A stretch of 50,220 nucleotides of DNA from Dichomitus squalens LYAD-421 SS1 (lineage: Eukaryota; Basidiomycota; Agaricomycetes; Polyporales; Polyporaceae). The translations under genes and the position numbers were made by a program. Positions 12,424-24,847 of this stretch are shown here, piece after piece; the stretch's first letter is position 1, and every line of letters begins with the position of its first letter. The notes beneath the pieces were generated by a model. That model had not been told where the DNA came from and ran no database searches. It saw nothing but the letters and a program-made list of their open reading frames with translations. The DNA is taken from assembly GCF_000275845.1 (NCBI RefSeq), contig NW_006766944.1:99303-149522 (forward strand), in the 5' to 3' direction.

Positions 12424-13283
12424 ATGGCCCACACTCTCCCCGACCTCCCCTACGCTTACGATGGGCTCGAGCCCTTCATCTCGAGGCAGATCATGGAGCT
12501 TCACCACAAGAAGCACCACCAGACATACGTGAACGCCCTCAACGCCGCCGAGCAGGCTTACGCCAAGGCGTCCACCCCCAAGGAGCGCATCGCGCTCCAG
12601 GCCGCCCTCAAGTTTAACGGTGGTGGTAAGTTTATCTCGTAGGATTCGGTGTGCGAGGACGCGATTACAGATGCGCGGGGTTCCTGCGGCGCAGGTCACA
12701 TCAACCATTCCCTCTTCTGGAAGAACCTCGCTCCTGCTAAGTCCGAGGGCAAGGGCAATGGCGGTGCTATTCAAGATGGCCCTCTCAAGGACGCGATCAT
12801 CAAGACATTCGGCTCTGTCGACAACCTCAAGAAGGAGTTCAATGCGACCACTGCTGCCATCCAGGGCTCCGGCTGGGGCTGGCTCGTAAGTGCTCTGTTT
12901 CATTCATGCGCAGGTTTTGTGGTGTCTTTGTGCATCCTTGTATCCCGTTTGCGCTCGGTAGCTTCAAAGAGACGTAGTGTTTAATCTACTTGCACTACAG
13001 GGATATAACCCGTCGACCAAGGTTCTCGAGATCACGACCACTGCCAACCAGGACCCGCTCCTTTCGCATGTCCCCATCATTGGTGTCGATATCTGGGAGC
13101 ACGCCTTCTACCTCCAGTACCTTAACGTAAAGGCTGACGTGAGTATCCTTTGTGTCTGTCTGTAATGCATCATCTGGCTTATTGCGTCTTACCACGTAGT
13201 ACCTCAACGCTATCTGGAACGTCATCAACTTCGAGGAGGCCGAGAAGCGCTTCCTCGAGGCCACTGGCGGTGCTAAGCTCTGA
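12424..13283 (+). CDS. Manganese superoxide dismutase, leaderless (cytosolic type)
   Basis: Four exons, 12424-12625, 12695-12885, 13001-13138 and 13200-13283, give 204 aa. The enzyme dismutates superoxide to oxygen and hydrogen peroxide. The protein starts directly with the mature-type N-terminus ([17 protein letters not shown]). The metal ligands are His27 ([11 protein letters not shown]), His72 (HINHSLFW), Asp161 and His165 ([12 protein letters not shown]). The Mn-type signature GSGWGWL followed by GYN is present. No mitochondrial presequence can be attached upstream in frame, so a cytosolic location is inferred, as for the second MnSOD of many basidiomycetes. The three introns have consensus GTAAGT, GTAAGT and GTGAGT donors. 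The two sides are receptor-like genes with no functional link. Confidence 0.96.
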
Positions 13284-14352
13284 GCCTTCGGACGATCATG
13301 TAGGAAAATTTGTACGAGGATAAGGTGTCAAACCCAATGTACAATAACATGTCTCAATCCTGCTTGTTGCTGTATCCCGGTGGCGATTCGCGCTGCACCT
13401 GTGTGTTCATTCAATCGTTCAGCACCATGGTCGGACTTCTTTTAGTGCGGATTGATTGGAAATTGTAGGCCGTTCCTTCGAGAATACAAATGCTTTGATA
13501 TACTATGAAGGATCCTTCTGACGTAGCTGCGATCATTACTAATTTGCCAGTAGCAGTATTGTAACTCCGAGTTGTCGGAGTGGCATTATCAGCAGCGGCC
13601 GAAACGGCGAGTAGCCTCGTGCTTGTGAGACGCCCCACGAGGTCTTTTCTCGCCAGCTCCATTGTGGAATTCTCAATTCAACCCTACCTATCCTTCTCAC
13701 CCACTCCCATCTGGTGTAGCAAGCCATGACTAGCTTCCAGACTGAATGCTGCTTTCTCACAAGCGCACTCACCTCGTTGGAAATCGTCGATATGTCTCTT
13801 CAGCGCAGGTAAGGCCCCGCAATCACTCTAGGCCTTCGACTTGTCGCCTTGTTGACTTCGTCTTCATCATATACACGTTGACCACAGCATACTCCGATCA
13901 AGCGATATTGATGCTGTGATCTTCAAATTTGTCACTGGGCTCCGTGGACTGCCCCCTTTGCTTGGACGCGTCTGGAACATGTGCACCTCCTGGACTAGCA
14001 CTACGCACAGTGATGTGATTTCTTAGACGGGAGTAAAGGGTGGGGGTCGCCTCTCTTTCTCTTCGGCTAACCAGGCTCTCGCTTCGACCCTTCTGCTGGT
14101 CCGCCGGCCCACCGCCACTCTTTCACTTCAACACGCTCACGTACGGGCTCTGTTTATGAAGAGCAGAGTCTGACCCATTTGCATCCGAAGGAACATCCGA
14201 GCCAAGGGAGGATCTGCCGTCGTCTTAAGAATCGTTGCGTCGTTCTCTTTCACGCTACTCGTGAGTCCTTCTGTCGCTCTCTTGAATGCCCTTCATTAAC
14301 GTATGCCGGTGCCGCGATGCTGCCCAGGGTGTCACCCTAATTCATTATCACC
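13284..14352. other. Intergenic
   Basis: This holds the 3' UTR of the superoxide dismutase and the promoter/5' UTR of the next plus-strand gene. A pyrimidine-rich stretch around 14050-14110 is typical of fungal core promoters. No gene or repeat is recognised. Confidence 0.5.
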
Positions 14353-15658
14353 ATGATTCATCACCGCCCACGATGGATTGAGGCTCGCAGATTTGGTATT
14401 GGGCCCTGGGGGACTGGCTTCAGCTACTACACTTCTGCCTTCGGTCACGCCACTTCTATCGAGCGATTTAGCATTCAAGCTACGCAGACGCAAACAGCTG
14501 TGATCACTTCTGTCCAAGATGTTACCTCTGTCGACACCGCGACCGTAGTCGCGACCATCACGATCGGAGGTGCAAACGACCAGGTCACTCAAACCATGAT
14601 CCTCACCGCGACTCGGACAGGCGACGCCCTGACGCAGACGGATACCAAGACGAAGGCTGTGGGCTCGACGGCGGGAGTGTCCACATCGCGCGCTCGCGCA
14701 GATGAATCCCATTCGGTCTCGCCCTCAGCGACGTCCGCTGCAGACCACGTTCCGACTACTGCATCCGTTCCCACGACCGCCGTGTTCGTCACTCTTTCCG
14801 ATGACGGCCGTACTGTCACTTTGCGCGGTTCGGACTCAACAGCGCATCCTGCTGCTACGGGGGCGAGCGGTGGCGCAGCATCGCGGTCGGGGGCAATGGA
14901 GAAGGGTGACGTTGCGGCGATCGTCCTTGCGCTGGCTCTCGTCTTGGGGCTGAGCGGCCTGCTGCTATTCGTGTGGAGGAAACGGAGAGCGTCGAAGGGA
15001 AGGGAAGTCGCGATCACTCAATTCGGTACGTCTCAGTCATTCATTGAAGTTGTTTTCTGTCGTTCGCCCAATTTACGTTTCGCGCGGACCAGTACCCCCC
15101 GCGTCTGCAAGCGCGTCTAGCGTCATACAAGTGCCGTCTCGTAGACCCAGTTACCGGAGCACACCGATACCATGGGATGCGTCCACAGACGTCGCCCAAT
15201 CGGCCGCGGCGACTGTCGTGAGCCCGGCGGGCGCTTCAGGGTACCACGGAGGCCGGGCTGTATACCCGCTGGAGGAGAAAACGCGCCTTGGTCCTTCTGC
15301 GACTCGGTACCGAGCACCGCATTCCCCAACAACATTCGTCACAACTCCTTCGTCTCCATCCGCACATCCCTTGTTGTCACCACTCTCGCCGAATCCTGTT
15401 TCGCCCCCGCCCGCGATCCACACCCAATTGACTAGCGCGCGCACGGACCTGCCATATGCGTGGGACCAGCCGCCCCCGAGTTCGGAGTACCTTCCTCTTC
15501 GTCATTCGACGTTGATCCCGTCTGCATTCGTTGTGGCGAGCGGCTCGCTTGCGAGGGAGAGCTATCGGACGATGGTCTCGACGCCGCCATATAGCCATGG
15601 GGGGCTGGACGTCCACGGGAGGCCGCCGTCTTACAGTCCACGTTTGGCCGAGCAGTGA
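14353..15658 (+). CDS. Stalk-type single-pass membrane protein with PPxY tail
   Basis: Exons 14353-15025 and 15093-15658 (67-nt phase-1 intron) encode 412 aa. The N-terminal half is Thr/Ser/Val-rich stalk with repeated T-x-T-x-T-V patterns. A helix of about 23 residues (VAAIVLALALVLGLSGLLLF) ends in WRKRRASKGR. The tail is Ser/Pro-rich, with RRPSYRS near its start and RPPSYSP (PPxY) at the extreme C-terminus. No cleavable signal peptide is seen at this ATG, so either an upstream exon is missing or the protein inserts by its internal helix. The layout resembles Mid2/Wsc-like wall sensors in form only; no sequence homology is claimed. Confidence 0.75.
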
Positions 15659-16778
15659 GCGTAAATGCGTATGTTCTATAGTGCGTTTGGCGTTATGCTG
15701 TCATGCTGTGATGATGTGCTTGCAACACGTGAATGCGAAGCCTAGTCGCCATCAAGATCGCAGGTGATGGTGCTTCTATCTGCCTTGACCTGCGGCGCCG
15801 TCAAGGTAGGTCTTGTAACGCGGTGCGTGCCGCGGTGGACTCTGTCATAGCTTTGGACCTCCCAGTCACTTGCTCCTCCGCTGGCGACGCGGTCATGTTC
15901 AATGTGCCCGGCGGCGTCTACAGTAGCAGTTTTCCTTGCATCTGAGCTATCTATCTTTGTTCGCTGTCGGAGAATCGACCCAGGAACATGCCCTCACGAC
16001 GACCATCAAGGCTTCGGAACCGCTTCTAGTCTTCCTTGACTGCGGTTGCCTTGACCAGACGCATACAAACTGTAGCCGCTTAGTCTCTACTTGAGTCTGC
16101 AGCATGCGCGTTAGCATGCACTGCATGTTCGTTCGTCATTTTCGAGGTATCGATATGTTGCTCGCGTAGGATACAGCTTGGTTGCATAGGCTGAACCGGC
16201 ATATGCAGGAACTCGGCGTACCCTTTGTTGATACAGCTCCCAGCACGACGACATTCTCACCGCATTGAGCCGGGATCTGTCATGAACATCGTACACTGTC
16301 CGGTATGAGAAATATTTCCCCTTTGATATGGGAGGAGGAGTTGCGGCTCCGCGCTTCCCTCTCCTTGTCGCCTTCGTCGCTGCCCTCAAGGTGCGCACGA
16401 GACATCCCTATCTTGTTGACCCGTTCACGTACTCAACTGGATTCTACCCACCACTTTGCACATCCACGCTACGGAGGGTATCGTCCCGGTACGCCGATGT
16501 CGCATGGGACACCAGGGCGCTCAATTGTGTTTGTCTAGTACAAAGGTTGTTTTCCCATCGTTGCGATCTCCTATAGTCTCTTACATTCTCGATGCAGCTT
16601 CACGTTTCAGCGGAACTTTCAAGTTATTAAGGCAAAGCTTCTCAAACCGGGATCGAACGTGAGTCAATGTAAGCACATACGGCTCCATCTAGTCGCTTCA
16701 CTGACAAATCAACGCTCAAGCTCCGTTTCAGAGGGGCCGAGCTTTACGTAGCTCATGAGATTTTTCTCAGGACGCGAG
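15659..16778. other. Intergenic
   Basis: No supportable gene. A tRNA T-loop-like string at 16643-16655 was tested and fails to form a T-stem. The right end is the promoter of the next gene. Confidence 0.5.
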
Positions 16779-18159
16779 ATGGCGTCCGGACGCTATGGAC
16801 TCCTGTCACTTTTGTTCATTTTCTCCACATTCCTTTCTGCCGCAAGCGGCCTCAGGGTCACATCTGTTGGTCCCTTCGCGCAATGCGTTCCGACTGAAAT
16901 CACCTGGGAAGTCGACCAATCTTCACCTCCTTTTACTTTACTCGTCGGCTCTCCTTCCGATCCCTCTCAAAGCTTCCTTCGCGCCGACGGGCTCGGTGGC
17001 ACGTCCGCCGTATTCACCATCAATATTACAGCCGGGACACGAGCTACCATTGTGCTAGAGAACGATGATGGGATACTTGCCCAGATTCCAGACATTGTCG
17101 TGCAGGCTGGAATAGAGAGCAGCTGCGCAGACAGTGTTGAGGGCGGGTCTAACGCGGAGGCAGCTTCGACGGGTTTAGGTCTTCCTGGCTTCACGTCAGC
17201 CACCTCGACGTTTTCCCCTAGTACTTCCGCAGCTTCACATACGTCGACGGCCACAATTTCTTCGACTCCCGGATCAACATCTCCCGCCATCTCTTCTATC
17301 TCCAACGCACCAACAAATTCCGGCTCAATTACCGCGTCCTCCTCTACCACGCCCAAATCTGTGCTTCCATCTTCGGGTCAGCTGTCCTCAACAACCACAA
17401 GTCTTGCTTCACATACTCAGCTGACAACATCTGTCTCGTTCCTCCCGTCAGTGTCATCTCTACCTTCTGCCTCTTCCGTTTCAACGTCCTCTGGGAAGGC
17501 GCTTCGGCCAGCGGTGATCGGCGGTATCGTCACCTGCAGCATCCTTGCCCTCGCACTAGGACTGGGACTGCTATTCTGGTGCAGAAGAAGGCGATTAAAT
17601 CAACCCGAAAGGCGGTTTACGAAGCTGGGTGAGTGCGGTTCCAATGACCCGTTGCGCTTTATGTTCAACGACCTTCATTTGCAACAGGCCCTCTGGAGCC
17701 CAGAGAGTCGTCGTTCATTCAAAGCGCTAGAAACAGCAGCATCACGACGCCAGAGCTTGGTTTATTCTCGACGGTCATGCGTGAAGACGACCAGCATTCA
17801 GTGGTTGTGACGCTCGGGCTCCCGACTGCCGAAGCTATCATGGGTCAGTACACTCGTTCACCGATCAGTTTGTTCCATTATCTGATGCATAATATACCGT
17901 AGAACATAGGAACAAACCTCTACCCATGCCAGAAACGGCCTATCTTAAGAGTTCAGCGTATCCAGCGAGCTCTCCCGGGGCTGGGACCCCACAAGAAGTG
18001 AACAGCGCAAGGGACCTCACTCTGACTGCCCTTACCGTGGTTGAGCCCCCAAGAAGCTTCGTAGGGCGGAGACAGAGACTAGGTCGTTCTGACGTATTCG
18101 ATGATACGTCTAGTGACGTTCCCTCTACGGCTCCCCCACCGTACGATCAGTACTATTGA
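16779..18159 (+). CDS. Receptor-like protein with signal peptide, QC-type ectodomain, PPPY tail
   Basis: Exons 16779-17628, 17688-17843 and 17903-18159 (two 59-nt phase-1 introns) encode 420 aa. The start at 16779 places a signal peptide (LLSLLFIFSTFLSAASG) at the N-terminus; an ATG at 16755 in the same frame is possible. The ectodomain of about 90 residues has FAQC...ITWEVD..SPPFTLLV and ends in SSCADS. It is the same plan as the QC..WTGG..PPY domains at 21.6-25.9 kb but diverged. A Ser/Thr stalk of about 130 residues follows, then a helix (VIGGIVTCSILALALGLGLLF) and CRRRR. The tail ends in APPPYDQYY, a C-terminal PPxY. It is probably a glycosylated surface receptor or wall-sensor-like protein; the ligand is unknown. 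This is the most complete member of the cluster. Confidence 0.85.
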
Positions 18160-19280
18160 CTTTATTTGACTTTAGTTCCTCGAGTTGTAGTCTCGGATTT
18201 CATTCGAAGCGGACCTCCTGTGGGACCATCGTTTATCTCTGACATGTTGTAGCTTATATTAGCCATGTAGTCTGCTAGTGCTACATACGAAACTCCACAA
18301 GATCTCGACGTGCTTGCAACGGTTGTAAGCCTACGCCACCAAGCCTCTCGCTGATCCGGCCGGTATTCCCCGAATGTGACCACGTGTACTCGAAGCGCTT
18401 CTACTTACGTGTCTCGTAAAGGCTGCCCCCGTTGGCGGAATGGTACCTTGCTCTCTTATTGTGATGTCTGTCCGCGTATATCGTCCACCAGTATTGCCCG
18501 CACCACATACAATGCAGAGGATACTGCATAGGGAGGAAGTGTGAACGGTCACATACACCATTATCCTGGTGGGCCTGTTTTAAGTTTGGTGAGTCTGAGA
18601 TTATTTGCGTCTTTTGGGATGAGTTGGCGCTACCGTTGCCTGGCTCGGAACCCTAATCATAATGTATACTTCTCGAACTGAATGCTTGCTGATCTATGTC
18701 TAGTTCTTTGGCTGGCTATTCAGTAGTCCGCGCCTTATATAAGCGTCGTGGCGATGTTGAATGCGTCCGTCGCCCACGCTTCCCGTGAGTGTGGCCTGTT
18801 AGATGCTGATAGATGCATGATCCATGGAGACGGTTCGATGCAGAGCATAGCTCAGAGGTACAACTCTTACCTGCTTCGCGTCTGTGCATGTCCCAAGTTC
18901 CAGGCATACGGCCTTTACTCGCATGCGCATCAATATGACCTCACAGCGAGACGGTCTTGCGAGCGTTCTTCGGTATCATCAAACAAAGCTGGGTAACGCG
19001 CAATCCAACACTCGCATCATCACCTTCGAAGCGTCGAGAAATGACAAATCATCTGGGTTTCCCTTCGATGAACTGTTAGATGGTCTGTCCGTATCCGACC
19101 CTTGAGTCTTGGGACACTCGCACGTGTCGTGACCCGCGAATGCGCTCGCACTTCCCTTGAGCAGCACCACAAACATCTTCTGTGTGCTGCTCCTCTCCTT
19201 CGGCTTACAACCCGTTGCCTGGTGCATTTCTTCTTCGTATCCTCCTGGTTGAACTGCCAGCTGGACCTGGTCGCAACGCA
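18160..19280. other. Intergenic
   Basis: Only short frames without domains are present. The right end is the promoter of the jelly-roll gene. Confidence 0.5.
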
Positions 19281-20391
19281 ATGTCCCCCTCTCCTCGCAG
19301 GAGAGGCCTCCCAGTTGTCGTGGACGACACTGATCCTGAGCTAAAGTACATGGGGGACTGGAGTAGACAAACCCCAAGTCCCGGTCAGTTGAATAATACG
19401 GTGACCGGGACGGTCGAGAATGGAGCTAGTGTATCATTCACTTTCAAAGGTATGTCGTCAACCAACTGTATCCCTTAATGAAAAAAGGACTGATGCCTGT
19501 CAGGCACGTCGATCAAGGTCTATGGGCAGCAAATTCCGAACGACACGCAGAACTCAACGTACATGATCAATGGACAGAGTTTCACGTATTTCATGAAGGA
19601 CGCGATTCACCAGCAGCACCATCAGGTCCAATTCTTCAGCTCCCCTACCATCGGCGATGGAGAGCACACAATCTACATTATCAATCATGGTGACTCCCTC
19701 CTCATCGATTACCTTGAGGTCGTCATCGATGGTACGATTGTGAGCTCTAGTCCTTCACCCCACACAACACATACTTCTGCGAAGCCGACGATGCCGTCGA
19801 GGGCGGCACCGTCTAGCGCGCCTCAGCAAGTACTGACGAGTACCCACTCTGCATCAGGAGGTATGTTGTCCATCATGTCCTTGTGAAGCTGTCACCGTCA
19901 CCGTTCTACGTGTGGTCGTTACTGATCTTATTTATAGCAATCGTGGCGGCTTTTGTCGTTCTTGGGGTTTTCATGTTCTCATTATTGCTCGGCATCGCTG
20001 TCTACATATTCTGGAGATGGAGATGCAAACAGCTCTCAAGCTCCGCATTCGTTACCCCTTTCCGTAGGCAATTCAGTCTGTGCTTCTCGAGTTCTGGCTG
20101 ACAGAAGACGTTCCAGAATCCGCTGGGAGCACAACAGACGTCAGTTCCTATAGATCGAAGAAGTCCGGCTTGCTTGACCGGGATCCGTTCCGCAACAACC
20201 GTGAACAACCCCCAGTCTATGGGTATTCTGCTCAAGAAATGCCGAACACGATCTTCGCGTACGACGATGGCGAGCATGAGGTTGACGTTCCGCGGTCTGT
20301 GCTGCTCTCAGCACTGAAGAGGGTGCCACAGCCTCAGCGTGTGTCCATCGCGTCTACGCCGGTGCTCATCGCGACCTTGCCTAATCCGTAA
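19281..20391 (+). CDS. Jelly-roll ectodomain single-pass membrane protein
   Basis: Four exons, 19281-19449, 19504-19860, 19938-20063 and 20138-20391, give 301 aa. The third intron could instead end at 20104. The ectodomain is a beta-rich domain beginning VVVDDTDPELKYMGDW and closing with HTIYIINHGDSLLIDYLEV, a plan seen in many Agaricomycete membrane proteins and resembling galactose-binding-like beta-sandwiches (inference). A short stalk follows, then a helix (FVVLGVFMFSLLLGIAVYIF) and RWRCK. The tail has EQPPVYGY, a PPxY motif. No signal peptide is encoded at this ATG, so topology rests on the helix. The end of the ectodomain matches the truncated start of the gene at 642, so the two are paralogs. 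Confidence 0.8.
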
Positions 20392-21579
20392 GACATCCTG
20401 GATACCGATGCAGGCCATAAATAGTCACAGTATGTCTTCCCCTGCAGTGTGTATGATCTTTCTCATCTCAAAATATATGGCAACACAGATTGAGCGCGCC
20501 AATGAGAGTTACAAGGCAGCCTGGAGATAGCGATTCGCGTTTCTCCCAAGGCACGCCAGTACAAGTAACCGATGGGACAATGAACCTTGGACTTTCTCTA
20601 CCTTACATGTAGCATATACGAGTACAAAGGAGGTCCATGACCTTCCGTGAGATCATTGAATATTCACACCTTTAAGCTCAACACCCCTGTCGCTCTCAAA
20701 GTTCTTCGCGTACTGGTTTGCCACCAGGATCACCACAGAAACTCGAGGCGACCAACCTGAAAGTGGGCATGCCCGCGCAAACCTTATCGTGGTCCGGCAG
20801 ACGCCCCTGATACGCCGAGCCAGAGCGCCTGTTGCAACGTGGCACTTCGAACGGATCATCATCTACGTCTCAAGAGGTTTCCTTCCCGTTTCTCTGAGCA
20901 CAAGAGGGAGAAGGGTGAAGACACATCGCACACAATGACTATGGGGCATGAAGGAGCAAAACGTAACGTACATCATCTTAGACGATGGGTCGGTGTCCTC
21001 GGCGTCGTATGATGGTACGTTAGATTCGGCCGCAGTGTGCGCGCGGCCACCGCCTCATCCTCCACAGCTTTATATTTCTAGTTTCCCGAGCCGGTCCGAT
21101 TGCGATGCAGGTAGCTGCGCGGACGGCCACTCTTCGCGTTGAACATTAAGCCACCACGAGCTCAGTTCTCAGCATCCTATACGCAGCGCCCGTCCGGGGG
21201 CGATGCTTCTCGCCTCACCCTACGACAGCGCATCTCTCATGCACCCACATTCCAGTGAGTCTCGGTGCTGGTCCCTCTACGAGTAGAGGTTGTAACTATC
21301 ACAGCAGGAGGGCTGTCATCGTGCATCCTGGCCGGTCTACAACACGCCTCCCTTCGTTCTTCCAACATTCTTCGGAGAGGGTCTCAAAGAGGTGCTCGAT
21401 GTCTGTCTGTCTAGTGGATTGCTCTAGCGGTGAGTGCATCATTCCTCTACACCTCTCCCCTCTCGTCCTCACGTTCTGAAGAGTTGCACGCCGGACGTTT
21501 ACCGCACAATACCCCCTTACTGTTCGAGACGCGTTGGCCGTCCTCGCTATGCTCTCGGAGAGTCCTGAATGGACTCCTC
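20392..21579. other. Intergenic
   Basis: A short frame at 20948 ending in a GTACGT donor could be a stray first exon but joins to nothing convincing. Otherwise nothing is seen. Confidence 0.4.
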
Positions 21580-22788
21580 ATGTTATTCCTCGTCGCTAGG
21601 ATGTCGACTCTTGTCCGTGCTCAGGCAGAGGAGCTCAATCTCCAAGGTCCTGATCCAGCACCACGACAATGCAAGTCGACCACCTTTTCGTGGACGGGGG
21701 GAACTCCTCCCTATGACTTGCTAATCAAAGGGAACGACAGCGACAATGCACTTCGCGACAGTCACACCAGTGACCTTTCGTATACATGGGATCCCGTTGA
21801 TTTCCCCAGCGGGACTGCCTTATTTGCGATACTATTGGACTCCACCGGCCAGTCGAGCCATGGGAACCAGTTCACCGTAGGGGATAGTGGCAGTTCCGAC
21901 TGTCTTGCGCTGGTGCGTGGACCAATATTGACCTAACGTGCCTGTTAGGTTGGACTAATATCCATGAGACAGGATAACTCTACGTCGTCTGCAGCGACCT
22001 CAACCTCAATATCATCTGGCTCGTCTGATACTCTATCCGGTGAGCTTTCTAGCGATGGTCGCGCTCTTTGGATTTGATCGAATGTTGCTCAAAACCGTCC
22101 GCGAAACTCTTGCTGATTACCGCCACACCAGCGTCGGCACCCACCACTACATCCACTTTCACTACGCTTCCACAATCAGACTTGTTGCCCTCGGCCACGG
22201 CTAAAACGTCGCCATCTCTCAGCTCAAAGTCCAAGCAAGCACTCAGCATAGGAGCAATCGCAGCTATCATCGTTGCCTCCGCGCTCGCCGCGCTCCTCGC
22301 CGCTGGCGCGTTCTTCTATCTCCGCCGGAGAAGAAGGCTCCGTGCACACGCCAATGCTCGGAGTCTCGGCGCGGCCCAGTATGACGGTACGTACCTGTAC
22401 ATTCCATTCACCGCCCTGACGTGACAGAACTTTCACATATCGCTATGTAGACGCCCGCAGCTCCTTTGATGAATGGCCGGACGAACGATCCCATCTGTCG
22501 AAAGCCGGAGAGCGCGTGACATCCTGGGACGCGAACCTGTTCGTCCGCGCGAAGTCGCCCGCGGCGTCGCAAGTGAAAGACAGCTTGCTCGCCTCACTCA
22601 TGCCGTCTCCTGGTCTGGAACAGGATCATCCGCCAGAATTGCCATCGCCGAACAGCAGTGATGCTGAGCTTCTGTCGTTGGGTGACTCGGGTTCGGACAC
22701 GTCGGAAGTGGCTGGTGTTCTATCTTCTCATCCTCCGCTATCGCCGTCCTTGGTTACGGACTATCGTTCTGTGGGACCGTCCTTATGA
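21580..22788 (+). CDS. WTGG-ectodomain receptor-like protein with WDAxxF tail
   Basis: Exons 21580-21912, 21949-22039 (or from 21973), 22132-22386 and 22451-22788 encode about 338 aa. A short signal-like N-terminus (MLFLVARMSTLVRAQA) precedes an ectodomain of about 85 residues: PRQCKSTTFSWTGGTPPYDL, then YTWDPVDFPSGT and SSDCL. A Ser/Thr stalk leads to a helix (GAIAAIIVASALAALLAAGA) and RRRRR. After the phase-1 intron the acidic tail begins DARSSFDEWPDE and carries VTSWDANLFVRAKSP. That element recurs in the tails at 23.6, 25.9 and 32.2 kb. No PPxY is present. The ectodomain family is widespread in Agaricomycetes and functionally uncharacterised as far as I know. Confidence 0.82.
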
Positions 22789-23564
22789 TCTACTATGCTG
22801 TGTACGAGAACGGATGGACTGGTGCCGGACTGCGTAACTTGTTATGATGTCTCAGGAGCAAGTGATCTGGACGTTGAGACTCTCATCTTGGAGACGTCGT
22901 TCTAGCCATATCATGCTGCATGCTGTACAACTGTACGATCTCGGTTGCTGTCCGATTGAGCAATGCGGCTTGCCTTGTCGTTTGCAACTGCGGTACCATA
23001 GGGACGAACTCTAATGTGGACCGATGGCTTCCGTACGATCATGTGCTGAGTTGATTCTCGCAGCAGTCTCCATACTCGCCTCATCTCACGATTCGATTAC
23101 CTGTGTGCAAGGATAGGCGCGTCCACCGCTTTAGTGTCTTGTCGAGTGCGTTGCATCGAGATCGCGAATAGGGCGGGTTCGGCCATGGGAGATCTTCTTC
23201 CCGATCTGATGACATCTTTCCCAGGTAGCATCTGTCCGAGGGAGTCATCGAGTCGTCCGATCCGGTCGCAATCCCACCTGCAAGGTTGCAACGAGCGTAG
23301 CGCTGTTCAGGTACTAGATTCTGGCGAGACTTTCGATGCGCTGGCACCTCTTGCAATACTGTCCCTCTGTGAATATCGCTCATGCTTCAGCAAAGTACTC
23401 GATATCTGCACTAGTGTGCTGCTGCCTGTACCGCTCACCATTCGATCTTGTTTACCTACGTCAAGCACTCCTTCAATAAGTAAAGGTTTGTTTGTAGGAG
23501 TTGGCGATATGATGCAAGGGAGCTGACCTATGTCGACAGGAACCTCACCAAATACTCGCTGTAT
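22789..23564. other. Intergenic
   Basis: No gene is supported. A missing signal-peptide exon for the gene at 23565 could lie here, but I could not place it. Confidence 0.45.
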
Positions 23565-24847
23565 ATGTCATTCCCTTCCATTGAAACGCGTCGCAAGGCA
23601 ATGTTTTCCTTGCCGCCCCGTGCCGTTGGCACGCGTTCTGCTGCGTTCGAGGTAGACACCCCGCAGCCGCCTCCCACCCAGTGTAGGACAACCAAGTTGA
23701 CTTGGCAAGGCGGCGTACCCCCCTACGTACTGCAGATAGTCTACGAAGTGAACGGTACCGTGGCTCAAGAGTTCGACAGTCTCACCAACAACACACTTTT
23801 CTGGACGGCAAATATCACCGCAGGAACCCGCTTGCACCTTGTACTCTCGGACACTAGCAGCCTTGCCCCATCCGATTCTGGTCCGTTCATCATCCAACCC
23901 GGAGTTGATTCCTGTCTTTCGAATTCATCAGGCACCAATTCCAGCATAGGTAAATACGCCTCGTACGTCTTACTGTGGATGCAATTGACCTCGAGGTGCA
24001 TAGGTCCAAGCGGCACTACGTCTCCACCCGGCAGTAGGTTGATACCTGGTACTACAGTAGAGCTCCGCGGACCACTTATGTGAGAACCTGCAGTGATTTC
24101 CAGCGCTTCTTCCTCTGCAGTACCACCACCGTCGGGCACCGCAGATGAGTTTCGTTCTGGGAGAAGCTCAAGTCATCCACTTAGCGTGGGCGCTATTGTC
24201 GGCATCGCAATTGCTGGTGTAGTCTTCGGGCTGCTCATTGCGCTTGGCCTCTTCATCATGCGCAAGCGACGGAAAGCTGCGGAAGATTCTGTAAGACCGC
24301 GTCCGCGGTCATATAATTACGCGAGTACGTCAATGACTTTGCAGTCGTGTACTATGATAGGCGGAACTCGTCACCATTGATGAGATATTTTCTCTGACAA
24401 TATAGACGCTGCCACTGCCAATGATGAGTGGTCAGAAGCGACGGCTGAGAATCTCGAACACGAGCCTCATGCGCTACCAGGCCAAATCAAAAGAGAGCTC
24501 TCCTGGGATCCTAGTCAATTTACTCGGGAGAAGACCCCTTCACCCGTTCCAGTAGCTCACCATTCTATCAGGGTCACGCAAGGTACTTCATTTGTCTTTC
24601 GAGAAGGGTCCCACTACTAACGCTCTAAACAGATAGTTACCCTGGAATCGCAACAAGTCTCTCATCCTATCCGCCGCTAGTACCTATGCCCGCCCAGGAT
24701 AGAGGCAGCTGGGCAGATGCTAACTCCCGAGTGGGTATCACTCGTTCCTCGACGAATCCATTCCGCAACCGTTTGCTGGCTTCGGCTAGCTGGGAATCAA
24801 CCCACGCAGGACCCAATGGCGGCAGTTGGGGGGAAGGGCACCTGTGA
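23565..24847 (+). CDS. WTGG-type receptor-like protein with WDPxxF tail
   Basis: Exons 23565-23949, 24004-24048, 24094-24324, 24406-24582 and 24633-24847 encode 350 aa. The ectodomain has PPPTQCRTTKLTWQGGVPPY, then a WTANITAGT core and DSCLSNSS. The helix is VGAIVGIAIAGVVFGLLIAL followed by MRKRRK. The tail starts with NAATANDEWSE after a phase-1 intron, carries ELSWDPSQFTREKTPSP and ends Gly/Trp-rich. The first ATG gives a weak signal sequence, so an upstream exon is likely. The 45-nt exon 2 and the 45-nt intron after it are the least certain parts. Neighbours are same-strand paralogs on both sides. Function is unknown. Confidence 0.78.
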